Part shown: positions 42,126 to 51,075 of the stretch, piece after piece
How positions within the stretch are numbered: the stretch's first letter is position 1
How the letters are laid out: each line of letters starts with the position of its first letter
NCBI GenBank assembly: GCA_964487415.1
Contig: CAZAPQ010000017.1
Coordinates: forward strand, 3,173-67,172
Reading direction: 5' to 3'
DNA from: DRVV01 sp964487415
Lineage (GTDB): Archaea > Thermoproteota > Bathyarchaeia > Bathyarchaeales > Bathycorpusculaceae
DNA length: 64,000 bases
Translations under genes and position numbers: made by a program
Notes under the pieces: model-generated
Told to the model about the DNA's origin: nothing
Database searches by the model: none
The model's input: the letters and a program-made list of their open reading frames with translations, nothing else

Positions 42126-45100
42126 TTACTGTTGGAGGAGGGTGAGGGGCAAAGCCTTTTCAAATATTTTGCTATGATACTCTTGAAGGGACTTTATCGT
42201 GAACTTGCTTTCCTTTATGCGTTGGATGGCTCTAACTGCAGCATGGGCAGCAGCGATCGTTGTTATGTAGGGCACCTTGTATTCTACGGCCGCCCTTCTA
42301 ATTTGAAATTCATCGTCTTTTGGTCCTTTACCCTTTGGCACATTTATGATTAGAGCAACCTTCCCAGATTTTATGTAATCAACAATGTGGGGGCGCCCTT
42401 CACTTACTTTCAGAACTGTTTCGGTTTTTACGCCTATAGCAATCAAGGTTTCAGCTGTTCCACGCGTTGCCAGAATGTTAAAGCCCAATTCCAACAATTT
42501 TCGTGCTATAGGTATAGCATGCATCTTTTCCTCATCTCTGACGCTTATAAACACATTTCCGCTCGTGGGGAGTTTTGTTTCTGCTGCCAACTCAGCCTTA
42601 TAATAAGCCATCCCAAAGTCGCTATCTAGACCCATAACTTCACCTGTGGATTTCATTTCTGGACCAAGCACTACGTCAACGCCAGGAAGCTTCGCAAATG
42701 GGAAAACCGCTTCTTTGATGGCTATGTGTCCAAGTTTTGGATGTTCACCTGTAATGCCTAACTCTCTCAGCTTACGTCCAACCATCACTTTAGCAGCGAT
42801 TTTCGCAAGGGGCACACCAGTAGCCTTACTTACAAAGGGCACAGTTCTCGACGCCCGAGGGTTAACTTCGAGCACATAGACCGTTCCATTTTTAACTGCA
42901 AACTGCACATTTATCAAGCCAACAACTGAAAGCTCCTTAGCAAATTTGCGGGTATATTCTTTCATAGTTTCAATTACTTTGTCGCTAATACTGAATGGAG
43001 GCAGGACGCATGCAGCATCCCCTGAATGAACACCGGCTTGTTCAATGTGTTCCATAACCCCTCCAATGTATGTTTCTTCGCCATCACTTACAGCGTCTAT
43101 TTCCGTTTCAACGGCATCTTCCAAAAATTTGTCTATTAGTACTGGATGTTCAGGGGAGACCTCTATAGCCTCGCTCATAAATTTGACCAATGTTTCCTCG
43201 TCATAAATTATATCCATCGCCCGTCCGCCTAAAACATATGAGGGCCTGATTAGCACCGGATAACCAAGCTTTCGTGCAACCTCTTTCGCCTCCTCAATGC
43301 TCATTGCCGTTCCATTTGGGGGTTGCGGAATACCGAGTTTTTCAACGATTTCCGCGAATCTTTTCCTATCTTCCGCCTTGTCTATACTGTCGGGAGATGT
43401 TCCAAGAATCTTTGCGCTCTGTTTCTCCAATGGTATAGCCAAGTTCAGGGGGGTTTGCCCGCCGAACTGGACTATGACACCCTCGGGTTTTTCATGCTCA
43501 ATAATGTTCATTACATCCTCGAAAGTCAAGGGTTCAAAATAGAGTTTATCTGCGATATCAAAGTCGGTGCTCACGGTTTCAGGGTTACAATTCACCATTA
43601 TAGTCTCATAACCTTCTTCTTTTAATGCCTTAACGGCATGAACACAGCAATAGTCAAACTCTATTCCTTGTCCGATTCTGTTAGGTCCTGATCCAAGAAT
43701 AACAATCTTCTTTTTCCCTGTATCCTTCACTTCGTCCTCATCCTCATAACATGAGTAGTAGTAGGGTGTTACAGCCTCAAATTCCGCAGCGCATGTATCA
43801 ACCATTTTGTACGTTGGGATTATCCCCATTTTCTTTCTAAGCTTACGCACCGTAAGCTCATCTGTTCCAAGAAGGTAGGCTATTTGCTTGTCCGAGAAGC
43901 CTAACCTTTTTGCTTTCCGAAGCACGTCCCTTGGTATGGTTTCAATGGTGTATTTTGAAAGTTCCTCCTCCATTTGAACTATATTCTTTATTTTGTAAAG
44001 GAACCACTTGTCAATCTTTGTTAACTGGTATATTTCATCAATGCTCATGCCCATTTTTATTGCTTGTCTCAAGTAAAAGACCCGCTTGTAGGTGGGTATC
44101 CTGAAGTAATCCCTCAGCGTCTTTACATCGGGTATAGGCTCGTCCTTTCCATCGGCGCCCAATCCATACCGCCCAATTTCTAGAGATCTAATCGCCTTCT
44201 GCAGAGCCTCTTCGAAAGTTCGCCCTACAGCCATAACCTCTCCAACCGACTTCATCTGCGTTGTCAAGGTTTTGTCTGCATCAGGGAATTTGTCAAAGGG
44301 CCATCTTGGAACCTTAACAACAACATAGTCTATTGTCGGCTCAAAGGAGGCTGGAGTCTTCTTTGTAATGTCGTTAGGTATTTCATCAAGGGTTAAGCCC
44401 ACGGCAAGTTTTGCAGCGATTTTTGCAATTGGAAAGCCTGTAGCCTTGGAAGCCAACGCAGAGCTTCTAGAAACCCGCGGATTTATTTCTATAGCCACAA
44501 ATTTTCCGTTTTCCGGGTGAACTGCAAACTGTATGTTGGAGCCACCCGTTTCAACGCCTACAGCACGTATAATCTTAATGGCTGCATCCCTTAAAACCTG
44601 ATACTCTTTATCAGTAAGCGTCTGTGCAGGGGCAACTGTTATACTATCACCGGTGTGAATACCCATGGGATCCATGTTTTCTATGGAACAAATAATAACT
44701 ACGTTATCAGCCTTGTCCCGCATGACTTCAAGTTCGTATTCCTTCCAGCCGATAACAGACTCCTCTATTAAAACTTGGCCTATGCGGCTGTAGGATAAAC
44801 CTCTTGCAACGATTTGTTTTAGCTCTTCCTTGTTATAGGCGATGCCTCCGCCAGTCCCGCCTAATGTAAAGGCAGGCCTTATAATTGCTGGATACCCTAT
44901 CTCCTCAACAAAATTTAATGCCTCCTCGACAGAATGTACTGGCGCGCTTTTCGGCACAGGGATTCCTATCTTCTCCATGGTTTCCTTGAAAAGGAGTCTA
45001 TCTTCACCTTTTTTTATGGCTTCAAGTTTAGCTCCAATAAGTTCCACACCATACTCGTCCAAGATGCCCCTTTCAGCAAGCTCAGCGGCCAAGTTTAAAC

Positions 45101-45389
45101 CTGTTTGACCGCCAAGGGTAGGCAGGAGCGCTTCAGGACGCTCTCTTTTAATTATCTCTGTTAAAACTTCAACTGTTAATGGTTCGATGTATATTCTATC
45201 AGCCATTTCCGGGTCCGTCATGATTGTTGCCGGGTTCGAGTTTACAAGAACAACTTTGTATCCCTCTTCTCTAAGCGCCTTACAAGCTTGGCTTCCGGAA
45301 TAATCAAACTCGCATGCTTGGCCGATAATTATTGGTCCTGAACCTATTATTAGGATTTTGCGGATATCGCTCCGCTTTGGCATTGTCAA
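42126..45389 (-). CDS. carB: carbamoyl-phosphate synthase large subunit
   Basis: CarB (1087 aa) makes carbamoyl phosphate for arginine and pyrimidines. Two ATP-grasp halves are seen, each opened by a GSGP(I/N)RIGQ-type motif (GSGPIIIGQACEFDYSG; GSGPNRIGQGIEFDYCC). A C-terminal allosteric MGS-like domain starts near 930. It starts with TTG in a four-base overlap with carA (TTGA), with GGAG upstream; ATG 45383 is the alternative. Confidence 0.97.
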   Translation of the reverse strand: MTMPKRSDIRKILIIGSGPIIIGQACEFDYSGSQACKALREEGYKVVLVNSNPATIMTDPEMADRIYIEPLTVEVLTEIIKRERPEALLPTLGGQTGLNLAAELAERGILDEYGVELIGAKLEAIKKGEDRLLFKETMEKIGIPVPKSAPVHSVEEALNFVEEIGYPAIIRPAFTLGGTGGGIAYNKEELKQIVARGLSYSRIGQVLIEESVIGWKEYELEVMRDKADNVVIICSIENMDPMGIHTGDSITVAPAQTLTDKEYQVLRDAAIKIIRAVGVETGGSNIQFAVHPENGKFVAIEINPRVSRSSALASKATGFPIAKIAAKLAVGLTLDEIPNDITKKTPASFEPTIDYVVVKVPRWPFDKFPDADKTLTTQMKSVGEVMAVGRTFEEALQKAIRSLEIGRYGLGADGKDEPIPDVKTLRDYFRIPTYKRVFYLRQAIKMGMSIDEIYQLTKIDKWFLYKIKNIVQMEEELSKYTIETIPRDVLRKAKRLGFSDKQIAYLLGTDELTVRKLRKKMGIIPTYKMVDTCAAEFEAVTPYYYSCYEDEDEVKDTGKKKIVILGSGPNRIGQGIEFDYCCVHAVKALKEEGYETIMVNCNPETVSTDFDIADKLYFEPLTFEDVMNIIEHEKPEGVIVQFGGQTPLNLAIPLEKQSAKILGTSPDSIDKAEDRKRFAEIVEKLGIPQPPNGTAMSIEEAKEVARKLGYPVLIRPSYVLGGRAMDIIYDEETLVKFMSEAIEVSPEHPVLIDKFLEDAVETEIDAVSDGEETYIGGVMEHIEQAGVHSGDAACVLPPFSISDKVIETMKEYTRKFAKELSVVGLINVQFAVKNGTVYVLEVNPRASRTVPFVSKATGVPLAKIAAKVMVGRKLRELGITGEHPKLGHIAIKEAVFPFAKLPGVDVVLGPEMKSTGEVMGLDSDFGMAYYKAELAAETKLPTSGNVFISVRDEEKMHAIPIARKLLELGFNILATRGTAETLIAIGVKTETVLKVSEGRPHIVDYIKSGKVALIINVPKGKGPKDDEFQIRRAAVEYKVPYITTIAAAHAAVRAIQRIKESKFTIKSLQEYHSKIFEKALPLTLLQQ

Positions 45390-46492
45390 GTGTACTCCTT
45401 TAATGTTTTTTCAAAGTCTTCAAAGAAGAAGAATGTGTCATGAGGACCGGGACCTGCCTCCGGATGATACTGAACCGCCTTTATCGGCAGTTCCTTGTGC
45501 TTTACCCCTTCCACGGTATGGTCGTTTAAATTGATCTGAGTGATTATTAACCCTGCTTTATCCACAGTTTTTTCGTTAACGGCAAACCCGTGATTCTGGG
45601 TTGATATAAAAACTCTTCCAGTTTCAAAATCCTTTACAGGCTGGTTTGCACCTCTGTGTCCAAATTTAAGCTTGAAGGTTTTAGCTCCTAGGGCCAAGGA
45701 TATTATTTGGTGGCCTAAACATATTCCATAAAGGACTACTTTGCCGGCAAGCTCTCTAGCAGTCATTATGGTTTCTTTAACGCGAACAGGATCTCCTGGT
45801 CCGTTGGAAATAAGCACACCGTCAGGATCGTATTCAAGAATTTCCTTTGCAGGCGTGTTATATGGAACTATTATTACGTTTGCGAAAGTTTGTAATAGTC
45901 TTAGTATACTCCATTTTACGCCGCAGTCAATTAGAACAACATCTAAGTCGTAGCCTTTTTCTATAATTTTAGGTTCTTTGGCTGCAACCCTTGGAACTAA
46001 GTCAACTTCGGTTATTGAGGGCTGAGCTTTTGTTTTTTCAATTAATTCCTGGACGTTAGGCTGATCTCCATTCTCGTATACTAAAAGTGTGCTCTTCATT
46101 GTCCCATAAATCCTAGTTTTCTTCGTAAGCATTCTCGTGTCAACGCCTTGTATTCCAGGGATTCCATATTCCTCCAAAAAATCCAGCAGGGATTCTTCCG
46201 AGCGCCAGTTGCTTGGAGTGTCACAGAGCTCCCGGACTACAAAGCCTTCCACTTTTATTCCGTCCGACTCAAAGTCTTCTTTGCACACACCATAATTTCC
46301 AATGAGCGGATAGGTCATCATCAGAATCTGCCCGGCATAGGAAGGGTCTGTTAGCGCTTCCACATAGCCGGTCATGCTAGTGTTGAAAACTAACTCGCCT
46401 TGAGCCTCTCCCAGAGCGCCAAAGCCCTCACCGAAAAAGAACGATCCATCCTCTAAAACCAGCACAGCCTTTTTCTGATTATTAAGGCCCAA
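45386..46492 (-). CDS. carA: carbamoyl-phosphate synthase small subunit
   Basis: CarA is the glutaminase subunit that channels ammonia to CarB. The N-terminal domain has LEDGSFFFGEGFG and FNTSMTGYVEALTDPSY. The class I glutaminase triad shows YGICLGHQ (Cys) and QYHPEAGPGPHD. At 368 aa the length is normal. It lies 30 bases after argH and is coupled to carB. Confidence 0.97.
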   Translation of the reverse strand: MGLNNQKKAVLVLEDGSFFFGEGFGALGEAQGELVFNTSMTGYVEALTDPSYAGQILMMTYPLIGNYGVCKEDFESDGIKVEGFVVRELCDTPSNWRSEESLLDFLEEYGIPGIQGVDTRMLTKKTRIYGTMKSTLLVYENGDQPNVQELIEKTKAQPSITEVDLVPRVAAKEPKIIEKGYDLDVVLIDCGVKWSILRLLQTFANVIIVPYNTPAKEILEYDPDGVLISNGPGDPVRVKETIMTARELAGKVVLYGICLGHQIISLALGAKTFKLKFGHRGANQPVKDFETGRVFISTQNHGFAVNEKTVDKAGLIITQINLNDHTVEGVKHKELPIKAVQYHPEAGPGPHDTFFFFEDFEKTLKEYT

Positions 46493-46522
46493 GAGGCTCT
46501 AAACCCTCTCCACCTACAAATC

Positions 46523-48025
46523 CTAATCTTTTAAGCATTTCGGAGGTTCATTACTTGAATACATGTAAGATTTAATGATTAACCGCAGTTTTTTATGCGC
46601 ATTCTTAATTTTACTACGCATCTTAGAAGTTTCAGCCCTGAGGGAGTCAACACCTTCAATCCGCGCCTTCAACATTCTCTCAACTTCAGAAGGTGAAGGC
46701 CCCCCTCGGACGTTATGCCATTCAACGATCTTCCCAAGGTCTGTTGCCATTTTTATATCCTCGTCTTTAACCTCCAATGATAAGCCAAGAGACCTTGCTA
46801 TATTATTAAGAAGCCCGGCGGACAAGTCCTTAAAGGTTAGCCCTTTGCCCGTCAGTTCCTTGACAACCGCACCTACAATTTTGTGGGAGCTTCTAAAGGG
46901 AACCCTATACTTTTTTACAAGCATATTTGCCAGTTCCGTGGCTGCGAGGAAACTGAAATGGGACTTCTGAATAGAGCTTTCATGCACTTTCACTTTGGGG
47001 ATGAGTCCTGTAAGCATCTCCAATGAAGTCTTCATAACTTCTATTGACTCCCATAGGCAGGGGGTTACTTCCTGAAAGTCCAGGTTATAGCCAGATGGAA
47101 GGGTTCTCAGCATCGAGAAGGCGGCCACAAAATTACCGAAAACTTTGCTTATTCTGGCACGTATAACTTCTAATACATCCGGATTCTTTTTCTGGGGCAT
47201 GATGCTGCTTGTCGATGAAAATTCATCCGGAAGTTCTATAAGGTCAAAGTCCAATGAACTCCAAAGGATTAGATCCTGAACCAGCCTGCTTATGTTTATA
47301 GATGCGATCGCTAGGGCGGACATTGTTTCTAAAATGAAGTCTCGACTGCCCACAGCGTCGAGGGAATTCTCAACTATCCCATCAAAGCCCAATAGCTCAG
47401 CCACTCTTTCCCTATTTATTGGGAAGCTTGAGGTTGCAAGGGCTCCTGCCCCCATAGGACATAGGTTGACTCGGTTATAGGCTGCTTCTAATCTTTGGAT
47501 GTCACGGTTCAAGCAGTCGATAATGGAGACAAGATAATGGGCAAAGGTTATGGGCTGGGCTGGTTGGGTGTGCGTGTAGCCGGGGAAAATTGTATTTTGA
47601 TATTCCTGAGCTGCTTTCAGAAGAGCCTCTTGAAGCCTGGCGAACTCCTCTACCAGGTTAAGGATCTCCTCACGGAGTTCCATCCGAAGGGCCGTGGCAA
47701 CTTGGTCGTTTCTACTCTTTGCTATATGAAGGTTACCTCCGACCTCTGGGCCACAGAGTTCGAATACCTTCTCTTCAATAAGCATGTGAATATCTTCTAT
47801 GGCGCCCTTGGGTTTTAGGGCGGGCTTTAGCTTACTTAGTGCTTCGAGAAGTTTATTACCATCAGTCCACCGGATTATTTTCTGCTCCATTAGCATTATG
47901 ACGTGGGCTTGATTGATTCTTATGACTGCCTCCGCCAGCTTCTTATCGCTTTGAATTGAAGAGGTAAACTTGACAACGTCCTCTCTTACCCCGGAGATTC
48001 TTCCCCCTTGGAGAAGTTTAGACAT
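46523..48025 (-). CDS. argH: argininosuccinate lyase
   Basis: ArgH splits argininosuccinate into arginine and fumarate. The fumarase-superfamily signature SSIMPQKKNPDV is present, along with GPEVGGNLHIAKSRND and GYTHTQPAQPITF. At 500 aa it is slightly longer than usual, with an extended C-terminal tail (about 40 residues rich in Lys/Arg). It overlaps argG by eight bases. Confidence 0.95.
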   Translation of the reverse strand: MSKLLQGGRISGVREDVVKFTSSIQSDKKLAEAVIRINQAHVIMLMEQKIIRWTDGNKLLEALSKLKPALKPKGAIEDIHMLIEEKVFELCGPEVGGNLHIAKSRNDQVATALRMELREEILNLVEEFARLQEALLKAAQEYQNTIFPGYTHTQPAQPITFAHYLVSIIDCLNRDIQRLEAAYNRVNLCPMGAGALATSSFPINRERVAELLGFDGIVENSLDAVGSRDFILETMSALAIASINISRLVQDLILWSSLDFDLIELPDEFSSTSSIMPQKKNPDVLEVIRARISKVFGNFVAAFSMLRTLPSGYNLDFQEVTPCLWESIEVMKTSLEMLTGLIPKVKVHESSIQKSHFSFLAATELANMLVKKYRVPFRSSHKIVGAVVKELTGKGLTFKDLSAGLLNNIARSLGLSLEVKDEDIKMATDLGKIVEWHNVRGGPSPSEVERMLKARIEGVDSLRAETSKMRSKIKNAHKKLRLIIKSYMYSSNEPPKCLKD

Positions 48026-49256
48026 GCTGGCCGCCTTTTGCGGTTTGACCTTTTTCCGCCAGTTTCAGGCTGTTTTTTAAAGCATTATACACAACGGTGG
48101 GTAGACCCCAGAGTTCGATAAAACCTTCGGCATAAGCCTGATTAAAGCTTGTTTTAATGTTATAATCTACTAGGCTCTGTCTGTATATAGAGAACCTTGA
48201 AGAGCGACGGACTACGCGCATTCCGCCCTTATATAATTTGAGGCATACCCTTCCAGTTACACGTTCCTGCGTCTTGTTTATGAAGGCCTCCAAGTCTTCT
48301 TTAAGTGGGTCAAGCCACAATCCCGTGTAGGCAAGAAGCGCCCATTGATAGTCCACGTATTCCTTGAATAAGATTTCATGTCTGGTCAAAACCATTTTTT
48401 CCAAGTCTTTATGGGCCTCTAAAATAACGGTTGACGCTGGGCATTCGTAAACCTCTCTAGATTTGATTCCTACAAGCCTATCTTCGATATGATCTATTCG
48501 GCCTACACCATGTTTTCCCGCAATTTTGTTGGTTTCCTCGATTAACGACACAGGGTCAAGGTCTTCGCCATTTAAGGACCGCGGAACACCACTCTCGAAG
48601 TCTATGGTAAGATATTCAGGCTTATCTGGGGCCTTTTCAGGCGGCACTGTCCACTCAAAGACCTCTTCAGGCGGTTCAGCATCCGGATCGTCTAAGGGAC
48701 CACATTCTATGGCTCTTCCCCAAAGGTTCTGATCTATGCTGTAAGGTCTGGTTGAAACTTTTACCGGAATCCCCCTCTCCTCTGCGTACTTTATTTCCTC
48801 CTCCCTTGTTAGGCCCCACTCTCGAACGGGAGCGATTATTTTCAGGTTGGGAGCCAAGGATTTTATAGTGACATCGAAGCGGACTTGGTCGTTCCCGCGG
48901 CCAGTGCACCCATGAGCTACGGCGCTTGCACCCTCTCTCTTTGCAACCTCAACGAGTTTTGACGCTATCAGTGGACGAGACAACGCACTACTAAGCGGGT
49001 ATTTACCTTCATAAAGGGCATTAGCTTTTATCGCTGGAAAAACATAATCAATTACAAACTCCTTTCTTGCGTCAATAGAGTAATGCTTTACAGCTCCAAC
49101 AGCCTTTGCCCGTTCCTCGATCTCCCTTAAATCGTCAAGTTGCCCGACGTCAACCGTGACTGTTATCACCTTTGCATCGTATTTTTCCTGTATCCATTTG
49201 GCCATCACTGATGTATCAAGCCCGCCGGAATAAGCCAAAACCACGGTTTCAGCTAT
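48018..49256 (-). CDS. argG: argininosuccinate synthase, apparent ATA start
   Basis: ArgG joins citrulline and aspartate with ATP. The PP-loop AYSGGLDTSV at the N-terminus, ACGHGCTGRGND-like AHGCTGRGNDQVRF and RPYSIDQNLWGRAIECG are clear. The reading frame has a TTG at 49271, but the promoter predicts RNA start near 49275 and the only SD, GGAGGT (49269-49264), lies inside that extension. Seven bases after it stands ATA (49256), giving the family-like N-terminus M-AETVVLAYSGG with the first codon read as Met. A GTG at 49244 would cut into the first strand. The start is inferred; TTG 49271 is the conventional choice. Confidence 0.85.
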   Translation of the reverse strand: MAETVVLAYSGGLDTSVMAKWIQEKYDAKVITVTVDVGQLDDLREIEERAKAVGAVKHYSIDARKEFVIDYVFPAIKANALYEGKYPLSSALSRPLIASKLVEVAKREGASAVAHGCTGRGNDQVRFDVTIKSLAPNLKIIAPVREWGLTREEEIKYAEERGIPVKVSTRPYSIDQNLWGRAIECGPLDDPDAEPPEEVFEWTVPPEKAPDKPEYLTIDFESGVPRSLNGEDLDPVSLIEETNKIAGKHGVGRIDHIEDRLVGIKSREVYECPASTVILEAHKDLEKMVLTRHEILFKEYVDYQWALLAYTGLWLDPLKEDLEAFINKTQERVTGRVCLKLYKGGMRVVRRSSRFSIYRQSLVDYNIKTSFNQAYAEGFIELWGLPTVVYNALKNSLKLAEKGQTAKGGQHV

Positions 49257-49297
49257 TTTACATACCTCCAACTTTCCCTAGAACGATTTTCAGCTTG

Positions 49298-49356
49298 CTT
49301 TTAAGCTTTATGACTAAAATGTTACAGAATAAGCTTTAAATGTTCAAAATGGTACA
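49298..49356 (-). promoter_or_regulatory. argG promoter with bipartite operator
   Basis: On the minus strand TTAAAAG (49304-49298) is the TATA box. Upstream of it, read on the plus strand, stand TGTTACA (49320-49326) and the near-dyad TGTTCAAAATGGTACA (49341-49356). TGACTAAAATGTTACAG (49311-49327) also resembles the second element, spaced exactly 30 bases from it. The same TATA, TGTTACA and dyad, with the same 16-base TATA offset, precede lysW. The dyad covers the start of the adjacent ACT regulator gene. Confidence 0.7.
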
Positions 49357-49954
49357 GCCAAAACAGGGGCATCCATTGACTGTAGCCAAAGAGGTAAGAG
49401 AATACCTAAAGAACAGACCCTATGTCCTTGAGGCCTTAGAGAAGGGCATAGTTAATCTAAGCGAGCTATCCAGACAAATTCAAAAGGAATTGAAAATAGG
49501 TAGCTTGCCCGCCGTAAAGGCTGCCCTTAGGAGATTCTCAGAAGAAACCAAAAAGCATAGGCACAAGCGCGAGGAAAAAGTTCTGAAGTTATTGAAGGAA
49601 AGCACTATAACAATTCATGATGGGAAAGCTGTTGCCGTTACAACCATGCCCGTGGAAGTAGAGGATAAAATAAAAGTGAGCTTGGGAAACAGATTTGTCT
49701 ACTTAACGGAGAAAAGCATTCTAACTAAAATGCCCGGGATTCTTCAGAAACACGAAGACTGTGTTATGATAGTCATACATTCTCCAGCCGAGCTTGAAGC
49801 CACACCAGGGGTTGTAGCCTTCCTCACATCGCTTTTAGCTGAACAGAACATAAACATTATAGAGTTCATTTCCTGCTGGACGGACACCATAATTATTGTT
49901 GACAGAAAGGACAGCCTCAAAGCCTATGAAGTTTTATCTAGAGTTGTTGGTTAA
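49349..49954 (+). CDS. ACT-domain transcriptional regulator (predicted)
   Basis: The protein has about 201 aa. Residues 1-75 are helical, with a winged-HTH-like pattern (VLEALEKGIVNLSELSRQIQ, then a basic stretch RRFSEETKKHRHKREEK). Residues 120-200 form an ACT domain (VIHSPAELEATPGVVAFLTS, NINIIEFISCWTDTI). ACT domains bind amino acids, so a ligand-responsive repressor is likely. ATG 49340 or ATG 49349 could start it; the first lies on the operator dyad. It is divergent from argG and 12 bases from the convergent end of the LysW operon, so it is the natural candidate to read the shared arg/lysW operators. Confidence 0.75.
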   Translation: MVQPKQGHPLTVAKEVREYLKNRPYVLEALEKGIVNLSELSRQIQKELKIGSLPAVKAALRRFSEETKKHRHKREEKVLKLLKESTITIHDGKAVAVTTMPVEVEDKIKVSLGNRFVYLTEKSILTKMPGILQKHEDCVMIVIHSPAELEATPGVVAFLTSLLAEQNINIIEFISCWTDTIIIVDRKDSLKAYEVLSRVVG

Positions 49955-49965
49955 AATGTAAACTG

Positions 49966-51075
49966 TCAACTTGGCGTCTCTTTGTGAAGTCCTAATAAAT
50001 GGCCGACAGCCCTTTTAATAATCTCTATTCCATCCAAATATTCTTGCAAATGTATATGCTCATTTTCCGTGTGACTTAGGGTAGCGTCACCGGGACCGTA
50101 AGTTACCACCGGAACACTCATAGCTTTGCCGAAAATGTTCATGTCTCCTGTTCCCGTCTTTCTCAATAGTATTGGAGTTTTACGTCTAACCTCCCTTATG
50201 GCTCGAGATAAAGCTTGAACAAGAGGGGAGCGCGGATCAGCTTCAAAGGGCTCCACCGAATCTTCAACTATGAGTTTGGTAGATACCCTCGGATTCATCT
50301 TCTGGTATTCAATTAGCGATTTGCGGACTTCTTCAAGAACTTGGGTGGTTGACAATGGAGGGGGGATTCGGATATCGATGTTTATTTGGCATTTTGAAGG
50401 CACTATGGAGCCACCTGATCCGCCACTAATCTTGGTCATGCAATAGTCCACATTGTAGAAGTGACTTTCCTTCTTCTCCAATGGAAAATGAATTTTTTTG
50501 ATTTCCTGCCACACTTCAAGGGCTTTGTCTATAGCGTTTTCATAGAGCCAATGGGCAGCGGAATGCCCACCCGCTGTTTTGCAGGTTATCCTCAAGCGTA
50601 AGTTTCCCCTGTAACCAATCGTTATTTTATCCACACCGCTTGGCTCCCCAAAAATCGCATAATCCACTGGGATTCCTTCTTTGACGAGATTTTTTACCCC
50701 CTTGCTTGTTCCCTCCTCATCCACAACCCCAGCAACTATTATTCTGCCCGAATTTTCTTTATCTGCAAATGCAGAAGCTGCGACAATCATGGCTGCCATT
50801 GGAGCTTTAGCATCTGAAGCACCTCTACCATAGAGTCTGCTATCCTCAATTCTCACTGGTAAGAACCCGGTAACGGTATCCATGTGCCCGCAAAGCATAA
50901 TTGTCGGATGGCCATGACCAACTTCGCCTATAACGTTGCCCACTCTATCTTTCCTTACTTTAAAACCAAGATTTTCCATTTCTTTAGCGATAAAATTTGC
51001 TATAGCCTCTTCTTTTCCTGAAGGGCTGTAGATTTCAAGCATTCTGGTTAGGAGGCGAACCGCGTATTCGTTCAT
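49966..51075 (-). CDS. lysK: [LysW]-ornithine/lysine hydrolase (M20 family, LysK/ArgE-like)
   Basis: LysK releases ornithine or lysine from the LysW carrier. This M20 peptidase-like protein (369 aa) shows LCGHMDTV, GRGASDAKAPMAA and VDEEGTSKG, which carry the metal ligands and catalytic glutamate, and a C-terminal histidine. The ATG follows GGAGG by three bases, and it overlaps lysJ by 41 bases. With a complete-looking DAP lysine set and argG/argH in the window, ornithine release for arginine is the likelier main role. Confidence 0.85.
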   Translation of the reverse strand: MNEYAVRLLTRMLEIYSPSGKEEAIANFIAKEMENLGFKVRKDRVGNVIGEVGHGHPTIMLCGHMDTVTGFLPVRIEDSRLYGRGASDAKAPMAAMIVAASAFADKENSGRIIVAGVVDEEGTSKGVKNLVKEGIPVDYAIFGEPSGVDKITIGYRGNLRLRITCKTAGGHSAAHWLYENAIDKALEVWQEIKKIHFPLEKKESHFYNVDYCMTKISGGSGGSIVPSKCQINIDIRIPPPLSTTQVLEEVRKSLIEYQKMNPRVSTKLIVEDSVEPFEADPRSPLVQALSRAIREVRRKTPILLRKTGTGDMNIFGKAMSVPVVTYGPGDATLSHTENEHIHLQEYLDGIEIIKRAVGHLLGLHKETPS

